Part shown: positions 43,629-54,727 of the stretch, piece after piece
Position numbering within the stretch: the first letter of the stretch is position 1
Layout: each line of letters starts with the position of its first letter
From: Coccinella septempunctata
Lineage: Eukaryota; Arthropoda; Insecta; Coleoptera; Coccinellidae
Length of the DNA: 64,000 nt
Assembly (NCBI RefSeq): GCF_907165205.1
Contig: NC_058198.1
Span: 12,687,001-12,751,000, forward strand
Direction of reading: 5' to 3'
Program-made: the position numbers and the translations under genes
Notes under the pieces: model-generated
What the model was told of the DNA's origin: nothing
The model's input: the letters and a program-made list of their open reading frames with translations, nothing else
Databases searched by the model: none

Positions 43629-46600
43629 ATATATAATAATAATAATGTCTGGCCTGCCTGGCAGCTATCTGGTAGATGGCCTGCCGGGAAGCCATCGCTT
43701 TCTGCTCTCATTTCTCTACCCCTCTCCCAAACCGAGAAAGGGGAGCACAAACCCATGGAAATGGTGATAACGAGAAGCCTCGGAAACAAGTCGCTGCCTG
43801 GGGATCGTCAGGGCATGTCTGGAGCCGGCGCTGGACATGACAGCATGCGGGACGTCGGTGGCAGGATGTTGAGGAAGCGGGCTCCTGCTGCAAAAGAAGC
43901 TACAGCTCCAAAGCAACAACAGCAAACAACGAGTCCAATTCAATTGCCGATTCGAACGGCTGAAGGTGCTGCGAAGGATATTCAGCCAGTGCTCACCCAA
44001 GCGGGGTTAGTTATAAAGCGCATGAAGTGGACAACGTCCATGAATGAAACTATTGTGTTCATATATAACTCCATCACGGGACTAGGGCAGAACACGAACA
44101 ACTATAGGAAGTCGGAAGAAACTTTCTACCGGTCACTCACATCGTCTGATGGAGAAAATGGAAAGTTTCCACCAAAGAAAGCCATTGAAAAATTCTGGAC
44201 CGAACAATAATCAACGAATCCTCAGTTCAATGGAGACACCGGATGGATTGAAGATGAAAAATCTGAAGCTATAAAATATGAGCCGATGCAGCATGACATG
44301 ATCATAATTGAAGAAGTAAAATCAGCTATCAGAGGACTACACAACTGGAAAACCCCTGGGCCTGATGGATTACAGAACTTCTGGATCAAGAAACTTTGGA
44401 TCATGCATGACAAATTGACCTCCGCAATAAATGATGTCATTGAAGATCCTGAAAGAATGCCAGTATTCCTTACACATGGCACAACATACCTGTTACCTGA
44501 AGACCAAAGGAATACAGAAGACCCATCCTAGTACCGACCAATCACAAATCTTCCAACGATGTACAAATTAATGCCATCGTGCATTTCAAACCGAATTAAC
44601 AACCATTGCGAAAGGAATAACATCATCGCCATGCAACAGAAAGGATGCACCAAAGAAAGCCGAGGGTGCAAAGAACAACTAATAATAGATTCAGTTATCT
44701 GCAATCAAGCGTTCTCCAAGCAGAGGAATCTTTACGCTGCGTACATAGACTACAAAAAAGCATTCGATTCTATACCCCACGAATGGCTCTTGCCGATCTT
44801 GAAGATTTACAAGGTGGATCTCAATACTGTTAAGTTCCTGAAAAACGCCATGTCAACCTGGCGTAGTAGTCTTCAAATGAAAGCAGCAGATTGCTCCATT
44901 ACAACAGGACCTATTTCAATAGGACGCGGAATTTTCCAAGGAGATTCGCTGAGCCCTCTGTGGTTCTGCATGGCCCTGAATCCCTTGTCTCATAGATTGA
45001 ATTCTACGAACTACGGATTTTCCGTCAAGAGCGGCAGTAGAACTATGATGAAACTGAATCATATCCTTTACATGGACGATTTGAAACTCTTCGCATCTAC
45101 CAAAAAACAAATACATGTACATACATGTACAACAGATGCTAAAAATGGTGGAAGGATTCTCGGAAGACATCAAAATGAAGTTTGGACTAGAAAAATGTCG
45201 ATTGCTGAACATAACGAGAGGGAAAATAGAAGATGGTACGTTCAAACTCAAGGAAGGTGCAGACACTGAAGCATTAAAGGAAGGGGACACATACAAGTAT
45301 CTAGGCATGAAACAGGCAAGAAAAATCAATCAGACCCAGATGAAGAAAGAATTAACGGATTAACGGAGGAGTTCACCCGAAGATTGAGAAGGATAATGAG
45401 AACTGGTCTTAACAGCAAGAATCTGATAAAAGCGATTAACACCTACGCTTGCTCGGCGCTGAGCTATTCATTTGGTATCATTTCTTGGACGACCACCAAT
45501 TTAGCAGCTTTAAAGAGAAAAATAAGGACGATGCTGACTTAACACAATAAGCATCACCCCAAAAGCTCAATAGAACGGACAGAGCTGCCACGACATCTTG
45601 GGGGAAGAGAAATTGTTGATTTGTCCAACCGTATGTCCCAGGAAATTGAAGGACTTGCTGATAGTTCTCCACCGTTAAAGATGCAACAGGATCACTTGGG
45701 AACCGACAAACACTCTGCAGAAAGTAAAATGCAGAAACTGATTGGCAAACCTTTGCATGAGAGGCACCAGAACGAGGTCAACCATGATTACGTCGACATA
45801 TCTGCGTCGAACTACTGGTTGTCTTCCAGAAGGTTGTTTCCTGAGACAGAGCGCTTCATGCTCGCCATCTAGGATCAGGTGATTCCAACAAGAAATTACA
45901 TGAAATATATCGCCAAGGATGCCTCAGTGGCAGACGATAGCTGTCGTTATGGCTGTGCAACACATGAAACTGTCCAGCACATCACCGGGGGATGTCAGAA
46001 GTTTGCGGCACGAAGTACAAAAATAGACATGATGCTGTTGCCAAGATTCTTCACCAAGAATTGGCACTAAAACACCAACTTCTGAGGTCGAAAAAGGTTC
46101 CTTATAACAATTACCATCCGGAAGCTGTGTTGGAAAATGAACATCATCATGCTCTACTGGGATCGCACGGTTCTCACAGACCGGAAAATAACCCACAATA
46201 GACCAGACCTCATATTGCTCAATAAGGATGAGAACAGAGCACTATTCATCGATCTGGCGATTCCAAATAATAACAATCTTCTAGATAGGCACACTGAAAA
46301 AATTTCAAAATACAGAGATCTCGAGGAACAAACCAGAAGACAGTGGAAGCTAAAAGATATCAAGACCATCCCTATTGTCATTCCATCTACTGGCCTAATA
46401 CCGAAAAAACTACTAGAAAACTTGAGGAAACTTCAGTTGGACGAAAATATCTATAGAGTCATGCAGAAGGCGGTACTGCTCGGAACGGCGAGAACTGTAC
46501 GCAAGTACATGAGGAATGCAGAGGAACACCGTCTGCGCCGACAGGAAGTGCGGGTGGAGCAGGAATCCAACCTACAGCAGGGAGCCGAGGAGCGACCCGG

Positions 46601-46733
46601 ACCCGACCACTACCACGAGCCCGAAAACCTGGAAAGGGCTCCAACAGAGTTTAATCCTTTTGATATCTGAGATATCTGGGATAAGTGAATTTTCCTCCGG
46701 AGAGGATAGTGAAAGCCGCAAGGCTAAAGTCAT
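43629..46733 (+). mobile_element. Dong/R4-like element with both ends, inside the Gypsy RT
   Basis: About 3.1 kb flanked by ATAATAATAATAAT on the left and TAATAA on the right. 5' UTR and ORF start (43755) match the 18.25 kb fragment; the 3' third matches the 22.65 kb fragment. Order: N-terminal basic region, RT (44286-45110), thumb, CCHC knuckle, restriction-like endonuclease (46137-46670). A single ORF with RLE and TAA-rich flanks fits Dong, which was first found in TAA repeats. It is inactive. Confidence 0.92.
43755..46670 (+). pseudogene. Dong/R4-like polyprotein (RT plus RLE), broken
   Basis: RT blocks: LHNWKTPGPDGLQNFWIKKL, YKKAFDSIPHEWLLPIL with the first catalytic Asp, GRGIFQGDSLSPLWFCMALN and LYMDDLKLFAS with YMDD. 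Lesions: TAA at 44208, TAG at 44529, a frameshift caused by a local ATACATGTAC duplication at about 45110-45130, a second short duplication ATTAACGG near 45355, TAA at 45539, a deletion near 45655 relative to the 22.7 kb copy, TAG at 45870 and a frameshift near 46010. RLE catalytic RPDLILLNKD...FIDLAIP remains readable. Confidence 0.9.
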
Positions 46734-46903
46734 AATAAGCCTTTATTTTCCAACAGGAACAATATCCCAATTAGAGGAAAATACAATTCAATTAGAGGAA
46801 ACAAATTTACAATTCAAACATTTCAAATTCATAAAAAAAAACCTTAAAATAATTCTTCGAATATATTCAATGGAAATAATAACAGAAGAAATAGTAATAA
46901 TGA

Positions 46904-48420
46904 TCAAAGCCTGCCCATGTCTTCCGAAAATGCTGACACTATACAGCGGGAAGAATCAGGAAAAATATCGCATCTGTTAGCAATGGAGTTGAACAATTTG
47001 CATATATAAGTAATTGGCGATCTCAAACTGGCATTAGTTCTTCCTGCTCCACAGTAGAATACAATACCGCTCCTAGAACCGGAGCGCGGCACCAAAAATG
47101 CTAGATTAGCCAGCAGTTCCGGAAAGTCAACAATACCATTCACAAATTTATAAATAAATAAAATTGCAGCCACTCCGACCCTATGGTCTATTGACTGGGC
47201 CTGAAACCGACTAAGCAGCGCCACATTATCATAACCGGGCGGAGGATAGATGCCATCTTCCTTCCAAACTAGATATTTATAAAATCTTCTCTGCACCGAT
47301 TCAATACGCTTTCTATGACTACTATAAATTGTTCTCCAAATTACACTACAATATTCTAACCTGCTACGAATGAAACTAATGAAGATAGCAATTAATGTGG
47401 AAGTATTCTGAAATCGCCTTCCACTACGAATAATGAACCCATAAGATTTACTGATGGAAGAAATAAGGCTATTCAGGTGTGGCACAAAGGAACACTGGCT
47501 GTCGCACAAAACGCCCAAATCCCTGTACTCAGTTACACGAGACAACGTATGACCTTCCAAGCAAAAATCATATGAAACCATTTTTTTTTCCTGGAATATG
47601 ACATCGCTAAGCATTTAGACACATTTAGAGACAGTCCATTCAATCTACACCACAAAACATCAAGTGCATTCTGCAATCTGACACAGTCCAAAACCGAAAA
47701 TATCCTGCAAAAAAGCTTGAGGTCATCAGCAAACATCAAAGTCGAAATGTATATCTCTATATCATCGGTGATATAATTTATGAATAGAAGGAACAATAAA
47801 GGTCCCAAGTTAGAACCCTGAGGAATGCCAGATGTAGCACAGAATTGAAAGGATCTTGAATGTTCAACCTCCACAAAGCATTTTCTCTCATCCAAATAAG
47901 ATTCGATTAGAAGTGCTAACCTATTCCCAAATCCAAATCGAGATCTTAATTTATTCAACAAAATTCTATGATCGACCCTATCGAACGCCTTCTGGAAATC
48001 CGTATATACTACGTCTACCTGACCGGATGAATCCAACGAATCAATTACTTGTTCGAAAAAACATACAAGGTTGGTACATGTTGATCTTCCTGGCATGAAA
48101 CCATGTTGAGTAGGCTTAATACTTTGCTTAACATAAGGAAATATTGAATTGGATATAATTATCTCAAATAACTTGAGAAATTAGACAAAATAGCTATTGG
48201 TCGGTAGTTTTTTATATCGGATTTTTCACCCTTTTTGAAAACTGGGACAATCTTCGACAATTTCACAGAGAAGGATATTCTCCCAGTACAGTAGACATAT
48301 AAAAAATATGTGCCAGGGGGGCAGCCAACACAGCAATACAGTCCCTGATCAAGAAACTAGGAACTTCATCGGGTCCAGCTGTACGCTTATCAGAAAGCTT
48401 TTGGTCCCTTCAACAACATC
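46904..48420 (-). pseudogene. RT of the Jockey/CR1-like element
   Basis: Frames 48096-47533 and 47614-46904 overlap. The first holds HGFMPGRST-type sequence, VYTDFQKAFDRVDHRILLNK, TSGIPQGSNLGPLLFLLFIN and LMFADDLKLF; the second continues with YRDLGVLCDSQCSFVPHLNS, FIRSRLEYCSVIWRTIY and RKRIESVQRRFYKYL. The change of frame is at the 9-base T run at 47581-47589, so a homopolymer slip explains it. The linker at 48687-48424 belongs to the same element. Confidence 0.88.
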
Positions 48421-48676
48421 ATTCTAGGTAATGTTCCCGGTTTCGATGAAAGTGCCATCAATCACCTGACCCACAGCTGATGTTTCAATAGGACTCTCAT
48501 ACACACTGGAAAAATAGTCAGCAAATGCATCAACAATCTGCTGAGGTTTCGAAAACGTCTTACCATCTAAAGTCATAACACCAGGTATACGAGAAGACCC
48601 CCTATTGTCGCGTATAAACGACCAAAAAGCTGCAGGTTCGCTCCGTATTAATTCCTCGGAAGAGTTGATGAAACTT

Positions 48677-49550
48677 TCATGCGCCACATGATTTAAGCAA
48701 CTTACGCAGAGACCTATACTTCAGGATATTTGAACTACTTTCATATTTTCTACAATTTCTCAATGCCCTATGCTTGCAGCGGATCAACCAAATTATCTCG
48801 GAGGTGTACCAAGAAGGAAAACGACGTTTTCTGCCGATCTTAACCGGAACAGTTTGATCAAATATATCACCAAGGATGTTATAAAACTCAGAACATGCCA
48901 CCTCAGGATCACAACTACTCATAACACTCGACCAGTCAGCATTGAGAAAACGTTCATACATAACAGAATAATCAGCTTTACGAAAATTATATGATGAAAG
49001 CACTGAAACACTCCTATCAATATCAAGATCGCAGACCTCCCTGTACTGCCTGGAACATAACAAAATCGCCATGGGTGGATGATGAGAGTCAGCTGGGACT
49101 AGTGGAAGGTCCGAACCAGTTATTCTACACTCCACATTGGAAAACACCAGATCCAACATTCTTCCACTAGAATTCACCAAGTTATTGTACTGATACAGAT
49201 TCAGAGATTGTTTGAACATATCAATTGAAATAGTGCGCCGATCAGTCAAAAAATGTTCCATGTATAGTGGAGAATTGAAGTCCCCAATTATGACCACTTG
49301 ACCATTCACTAAGCAATCCAGTGTGGACATTGTTTCAGAAAATAATTCGTACAGTTCATCAGTAATATGAGTTGGAATATAGAGCACAATTACAATTATT
49401 GATCTGAAATTGCACATAATTCTAACAGCCACAGTATCAACAGAGGGTGCCATATTTAACAAAATCGATAGATCGAGTTTTACCGCACAATATTCACTCG
49501 GGATCGCAAACAGTACTCCTCCGCCCTTAGAGGAATTAGTTCTTAATAGA
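48677..49550 (-). pseudogene. APE-type endonuclease of the Jockey/CR1-like element
   Basis: The 261-codon minus frame includes IIVIVLYIPTHITDELYELF, QVVIIGDFNSPL with the catalytic GDFN, LVNSSGRMLDLVFSN and, after the Asp-Leu-Pro-Leu block, ADSHHPPM with the SDH-like His. APE endonucleases nick target DNA for target-primed reverse transcription. The first about 60 residues are missing through 5' truncation, so the frame is a fragment although internally open. Confidence 0.87.
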
Positions 49551-49554
49551 TCTT

Positions 49555-50310
49555 GACAACCTAATGAAAGTTTTCCACCGCCTTAGGGAGGCCAACCTGC
49601 AAATAAATCCGGAAAAATGTGAGTTTGTAAGAAAATCATTGAAGTATCTAGGACATGTAGTAACCGAGGACGACATTTGTACCGATCCTGATAAGATTTC
49701 AGCCATAAATGAAATCCGTACGAGAGCTGAGAGGTTTTCTTGGTGTTGCTTCATGGTACCGAAGATTCATCGAAGACTTCTCCAAAGTTGTGGCTCCGTT
49801 TACCGCATTACTCAAAAAGAAGCAAACCTGAAAATGGAAGACCGCCCAACAGAATGCTTTTGAGACCCTCAAGCAGAAATTGATACAATCACCGGTATTG
49901 GCCTGCCCGAACTTTACAAACCCGTTTGTCCTTCAAACTGATGCATCCGATGCAGTACTGGGAGCTGCTCTGACACAGACCGTTGATGGACAGGAAAGAG
50001 TTATAGCTTATGCTAGCAGGACCTTGTCAGGTCCAGTGAAAAATTACTCTGTTACAGAAAAATAATGTCTGGCAATAGTTTGGAGCATTGACAAGCTGCG
50101 ACCGTATCTATAAGGCTACCGTTTCACCGTTATAACCGACCATATGAGTCTGCGCTGGCTACAAGCTATCAAGTCCCCCACTGGAAGAATTGCGAGATGG
50201 AGCATATTCCTACAACAATATGACTTCGAGATAAAGTACCGGAAAGGAACTCTTAACCGTGTAGCAGAGAGTCTGTCCAGAAATTCGTTACCGACCCCTG
50301 AGACCATCTG
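49555..50310 (+). pseudogene. Gypsy RT end and RNase H
   Basis: Resumes as MKVFHRLREANLQINPEKCE and LKYLGHVVTEDDICTDPDK (49564-49690), then PFVLQTDASDAVLGAALTQ with the RNase H catalytic Asp (49920-49980) and a YASRTLSGPVKNYSVTEK block, then TDHMSLRWLQAIKSPTGRIARW-like sequence at 50136. Frame changes near 49725 and 49865, TAA at 50063. Confidence 0.9.
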
Positions 50311-51563
50311 TCTGACCGAGGATACTGTAAGTTGTACATGGTACAGGAAGAAATTGGCTGAGGTAAGAGCGAATCCCGCAGCGTTTTCCGATTACACCAT
50401 TGCGTCCGGAAAATTATACCGCCATTTTTGGGATTCAGATGACATTACCGGGCCAGAATTCGGCAATCCGTGGAAGTTATGTGTTCCAAGGGAAGACCGA
50501 ATAGATATTTTACAGGAAAACCACGACCGACCGACCGCTGGACACCTGGGGACAGCGAAAACCATATCACGAATAGCCCGGAACTACTATTGGCCAGGAA
50601 CGTTCAGGGAAATAGCCCGATATGTCCGTAAATGTGGTACGTGGCAGAGATACAAGGTTCCCCAACAGAAGCCTCTGGGGAAAATGCATCCGTATGTGGT
50701 TAGAGAACCTTGGGATACCGTCAGTACCGATATTGTGGGGCCTCTTCCTAGTTATTTAGTTGTGATGCAGGACACATTTTCGAAATGGGTGGAAGCCAGG
50801 CCCCTGAAAAGAGCAACCGCAAAGGGTGTGTACCAGGCTCTGTATGAGGATGTAATCCTGAAGTTTGCATGCCCGAAAACCGTCATTAGTGATAATAGAT
50901 CATAGTATCATAGTCTACGAAATCTTGGAATCCGACACCGTTTTGCACCAGTGTTTCCTCCCCAATGTAACCCCGTAGAAAGAGCCAACCGTACCCTCGA
51001 AACTATGATAGCTCATTTCTGTGAAAAGGATCAGCATGTCTGGGATGAGCATCTGAAGGAGTTGACATTCGCAATAAACTCTGCAAGTCAGGAGTCGACC
51101 GGATACACCCCAGCGTTCCTGAATTTTGGTAGAGAGATGCGTTCACCGAACGCCAAGTATCTAGCCGAGAAGGCCAACCGGGATGAAAAGGATCACACCG
51201 AACCAGACACCGAACCGCAAGTTGCTTTGCGTGCAAATAAACTAAACTGTTTTACCGAAACTTATGAGCTTGTCCGAACTAGATTGGCCAAAGCTTTCTC
51301 AGCAGAGCCACTACTACAATCTACGTCGGAGGGACTGGCGATGTAGAGTAAGAGACCAGGTGTACCGAAGAGAGCATCCCTTAATTTCTGTAGTAAAGGG
51401 AATTGCCGCCAAATTGGCCCCGAAATATTCCGGTGCATATACCGTTGTCAAAGTGATCTCCCCGGTAGTGTATAACATCATGGATGGTGGTGGTATGGTT
51501 TTCCGACATGTTCATATCAAAGATCTGAAGCCCTCTCTTGAAGAGGGGGTGTCTGAAATATAA
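50311..51563 (+). pseudogene. Gypsy integrase
   Basis: The frame at 50144-50905 includes an H-H-C-C-like zinc region (HLGTAKTISRI ... CGTWQRYKVP; the first Cys sits in VRKCGTW), the core with STDIVGPLPS (first Asp) and VISDN (second Asp); after a small deletion and TAG near 50904 the frame 50951-51346 has NPVERANRTLETMIAHF with the catalytic Glu. The C-terminus (51405-51540) ends KYSGAYTVVKVISPVVYNI, a GPY/F-type module. The pol stop is at 51561. Confidence 0.9.
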
Positions 51564-51657
51564 ATGCCGTTACTAACCGTATAGTAGTACCGTTCAAAAC
51601 GAACAGGGTACTAATGAACCGTAATTTACCGTACGATTAACTGTATGTAATTGCAGG

Positions 51658-52032
51658 ATGAGACGTTACAGTTTGGGAAGACCGCTACCGTTTCGATCCA
51701 CTACACCGCCTCCACCGTTACCGTCACCACCAAAACCGTCACCGATTCCACCGTCCCGGGAATCGTCGCCAGGCATGAGTTTGTGGACGGATTTTGAGCT
51801 CCCCAGACCGTTGATAACCGACGTCGGTACCAATACCGAGAGGCCAGCCACCAGGACCATTGGCTCAAATGGGTTCCAGGTATACCTGGAGCTGGGACCC
51901 CGAAGTTGCTGGAGGTGTGGTGGTGAAGGCCACACCAGGAAGAAATGGCAGGTAAGCAGGGCAAAATTCTGCTTCGGATGCGGCCTTGTAGGAGTATTGT
52001 CCCGCGATTGCTGCGTCAGGGCACCCAATTGA
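51658..52032 (+). CDS. Third ORF: Pro-rich protein with zinc knuckles
   Basis: A 124-codon open frame 95 bp after the pol stop, where an env gene sits in retrovirus-like Gypsy elements. It is not Env-like: no signal peptide or membrane segment. The N-terminal half is Pro/Ser-rich; residues about 80-120 have two zinc-knuckle-like units (CWRCGGEGHTRKKW and CFGCGLVGVLSRDC). These match the Gag knuckles at 42548 (CWRCGGKGH; CSRCGKRGIMSRD), so this ORF probably derives from gag. Trp replaces the last Cys of the first knuckle and Val the His of the second. A Pro-rich continuation in other frames runs to about 52325. Confidence 0.7.
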   Translation: MRRYSLGRPLPFRSTTPPPPLPSPPKPSPIPPSRESSPGMSLWTDFELPRPLITDVGTNTERPATRTIGSNGFQVYLELGPRSCWRCGGEGHTRKKWQVSRAKFCFGCGLVGVLSRDCCVRAPN

Positions 52033-52941
52033 GGGCGAGAAACATCCCTAAGGCCTGGACGTGCCTCCGGAACCTCCAGTGCTGCCCTAGTGCCATTGTC
52101 CACCGCCGAGGACATTTCACCGACCGACAAACCGTTTGAGACCGACCAATCACCTCACCGTTCCTCCACCGTCCACCGTTCCTGCCCACCGGGAAGAAGC
52201 CTGGCTCTCGGACCTGCGGCTCAGACCTGCCGCCCCAGCAGCGCCCCCACCGTCTCCGACCATCAGGAAGAAGGTTAAAGTCGACTGGCACCGTGATTCT
52301 CTGTTTTTTTTCCGTATTAATTGATTAAAGTTACCGTTCCGTAAACAGCCTTTGATCTGCCCTTGGTAAATGGTGGATGCGCTTACCGTATTTACCGTCA
52401 AATTTTCATAAGCTTGTTCACTATGCCAGAAAACAACTCCGAGGTAAATAACGCCGCAACATTTGTTTGTTGACAGGCTGCAACCAACAATAATCTACAA
52501 CGACAAACACAGGGGGGTTGGAAGAAAAATAAAACTTCGTTTTATTTTTTTAAAACTTCGTTCTATTTTTCTTGCGAAGGGCAGATGGGAATGTGATATC
52601 GCAGATTTTGCTCCGCCACAAAAAGGAAATTTCTTCACCGATACTTGCATAATAAGACCTGACCATCGAAATATTTTTGACGAGAACCGTTATATCATCA
52701 TGGGGGGTCTTTACCGATAGATATTTTGACATTTTTTTCCACTGACCAGTCCCATATTTGTAGCGGAAACCGTTTATATGTCTTTTGTTTTCAGAATTCA
52801 TATATTTTAGAATTCCTTCCGTTCAACCGTACTTTCTCTGACTCGAGAGAGGTTTTTCATCTTAATCAGTTTTTCCTTCTCTTCAATTGTTTTTGTCTCT
52901 TTCCTAGCCGGCTGATTGACCGAACAATTTGAGTGGAGAGA
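52033..52941 (+). other. 3' non-coding part of the Gypsy element
   Basis: Contains Pro/Ser-rich frame fragments that may be the decayed end of the third ORF (52090-52325), a local duplication (AAAACTTCGTT(T/C)TATTTTT at about 52528-52570), and AT-rich sequence up to the polypurine tract. No env-like frame is visible. Confidence 0.55.
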
Positions 52942-53971
52942 TGAGTTACCCATAGTGGGGAAAGTTTTCCGAGAGGGGTACTTCTTCGACGCCCGGCGCT
53001 GAAGATCAAGAGCGAATTAATTGAAATCGAGGTGCCAAGGAGAGTGTATAAGGTGTTTTACCGTTCACGACAGTTAGATATCCGACGAGTTTGAAAGTTT
53101 AAGGCAAGCTACTTGTAGCATTATTATTCCTTACGTAGTGTATACCTGAAAGGATATCTTCGCTGTTTTTCACGTTCTTTAGTCCGTTGTACTGGCTGAA
53201 AATACCTACCTACCGTTTAAACTTGATCTATTTATTGTAGGCTGTGTAGAGTGCCGGCTTCCGCGACCGTTCGACCGCCGTTGGGTCCCAGGAGGGCTTG
53301 GGGTTCCTACCGTATTTTTGGTGCTTATTTTGTTGATATATAAGTTACAAGTTGACAGGCAGCCATTTTGAGGATCACAGAGAGAAAGAGAGAGCGAGAG
53401 ACAGGGTGCAGTGGCGGAGACCGGCCACGGTACCGAATTCCGCCGACAGAGGGAGTGACTTGCCAGGATTTCAAAAGTTAACCGTATTTACCGTCTATTT
53501 CAACTGTACTCCCCTGGAGTGACCGTACAAAATTTAACCGTATTTACCGTCTATTTCAACCGAATTTTCCTGGAGAGACCGTGTTCTATCAGCCGCTCCA
53601 CGCCAACCAGGCCGCCGGTTGACATCAACATTTGTTATTGCTTGTACATTTCTGTATATGATTTAATCCAGTAGGAATAAAGAACTAAACGTTTATTTTG
53701 TTGCCAGTAATTTTTGGCAGTGAGAATTTGTTACCTAAATCACTTACAGCTAGATTTCTCATTTTGAACGATCAAAAACCGTCAGAAGGCAGAGACCAAG
53801 AAGACGCTACCACCCTAGTTTTCACTGCTACCCTTCTCTACTGATCATTTAAGTCTACCCGGGCTCTCTAATTCTTTGGAGATTCTGCGAGTGACGTGGG
53901 GTTTCACTGATTGCCCAACTGGCGCCCGAGCAAAGGTACGGATCGTCCAGGGTGAGAAAAAGTACGTCACA
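52942..53971 (+). repeat. 3' LTR
   Basis: Starts TGAGTTACCCATAGTGGGG, ends GTACGTCACA. Shorter than the 5' LTR by one 56-bp unit and about 45-50 bp near 53340, with many scattered substitutions. The divergence indicates that the insertion is not recent or that the LTRs have mutated rapidly. Confidence 0.92.
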
Positions 53972-54727
53972 CGGTAAATGCTTTCTGTCTCTAATGAACC
54001 AAATTAAGCTTGCTCGGTCGTGTTGCCAAAATTTTGTGGAGCTGTCCAACGACTACCGAAGAGATAGAGAGGGGTCTGTACTCTGCAGGCGAATTTGAAT
54101 GGTTTTTTTTAGGTATGAGAATAGTTCTACTTCTGATTATTTCTGTTGAAAAACACTCGTTCAGTAGAACTAGGTTATAAAATAATGCTATTAGTTTAGA
54201 TGGTAGTTTTTGCCATTGACTGGCTTCATGTCAATCAGGACCAGCTGCTGTCTTTTCTGTAAACTTATTTTCATTGATCTCTGTGTCTTCAATTGGACCC
54301 CATAATGGCTTTAATTGCTCATTTGCCTGATATCTCCCATCTGCATAATTGTTCTTCGATTGGGTTTCCAGAATTGGAGTCCAATTCAGTCAGTTCTCCA
54401 TGACTGTGTACCACTTTCTTTTCACCGCCCAATATTTGTTCAATGGCAGAGGAGCGGTATTTTCGCCATAATTCCTGAATTTTGGCGTAATTTCTCCTTC
54501 TGAAATGTTCAGAATATGGAGGTTTCGGGGCTCCTTGTGAAGCATTTCTAGGAAACGTTCATTCTATATTGTTTTGTTTCTGTTCATGCCTCCTCTCAGT
54601 CTCAGGTATTTGCGGGAATATTTCCCTCAGCCACTCAACCAGACCTAACTCTTGAACATGCCTAATAGCTGTTAATGCATGGTGAATCTACTTGTCATGT
54701 GCGTATCGGTATCAAACAGAGAGTCGG

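Larger units (their letters stand above)
46734..49554 (-). mobile_element. Jockey/CR1-like element (minus), 5'-truncated, in the Gypsy RT
   Basis: Read from 49554 down: endonuclease beginning mid-domain (SSKGGGVLFAIPSEYCAV), linker, RT, then 3' UTR ending AATAAAGGCTTATTA at 46734. The 5' truncation is exact at the Gypsy junction. The TTATTA 3' tail abuts the Dong/R4-like element. A second, mid-element gap in the RT fingers contains stops. No RNase H. Confidence 0.88.
39617..53971 (+). mobile_element. Ty3/Gypsy-like LTR retrotransposon with nested inserts
   Basis: Paired LTRs (39617-40771 and 52942-53971) in the same orientation, a primer-site-like TGGAGCCCGAGCAGGGAC two bases inside the 5' LTR (40774-40791) and a polypurine tract GAGTGGAGAGA (52931-52941) directly before the 3' LTR. 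Between them lie gag, protease, RT, RNase H, integrase and a third ORF, in Gypsy order. Net length without the 5.9 kb of nested retrotransposons is about 8.4 kb. Every domain carries frameshifts or stops. Flanks do not share a clear 4-6 bp duplication. Confidence 0.93.

Noticed and set aside
43629..46733. A target duplication for the Dong/R4-like copy in the Gypsy element
   Set aside because: Both flanks are TAA repeats, so a duplication cannot be distinguished from the simple repeat itself.
51666..52130. 154-aa minus-strand ORF opposite the third Gypsy ORF
   Set aside because: It is a GC-rich antisense shadow; the plus-strand frame carries the zinc knuckles.
52942..53971. env-like gene at the end of the Gypsy element
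   Set aside because: No signal peptide, cleavage motif or membrane anchor is present between the integrase and the 3' LTR.
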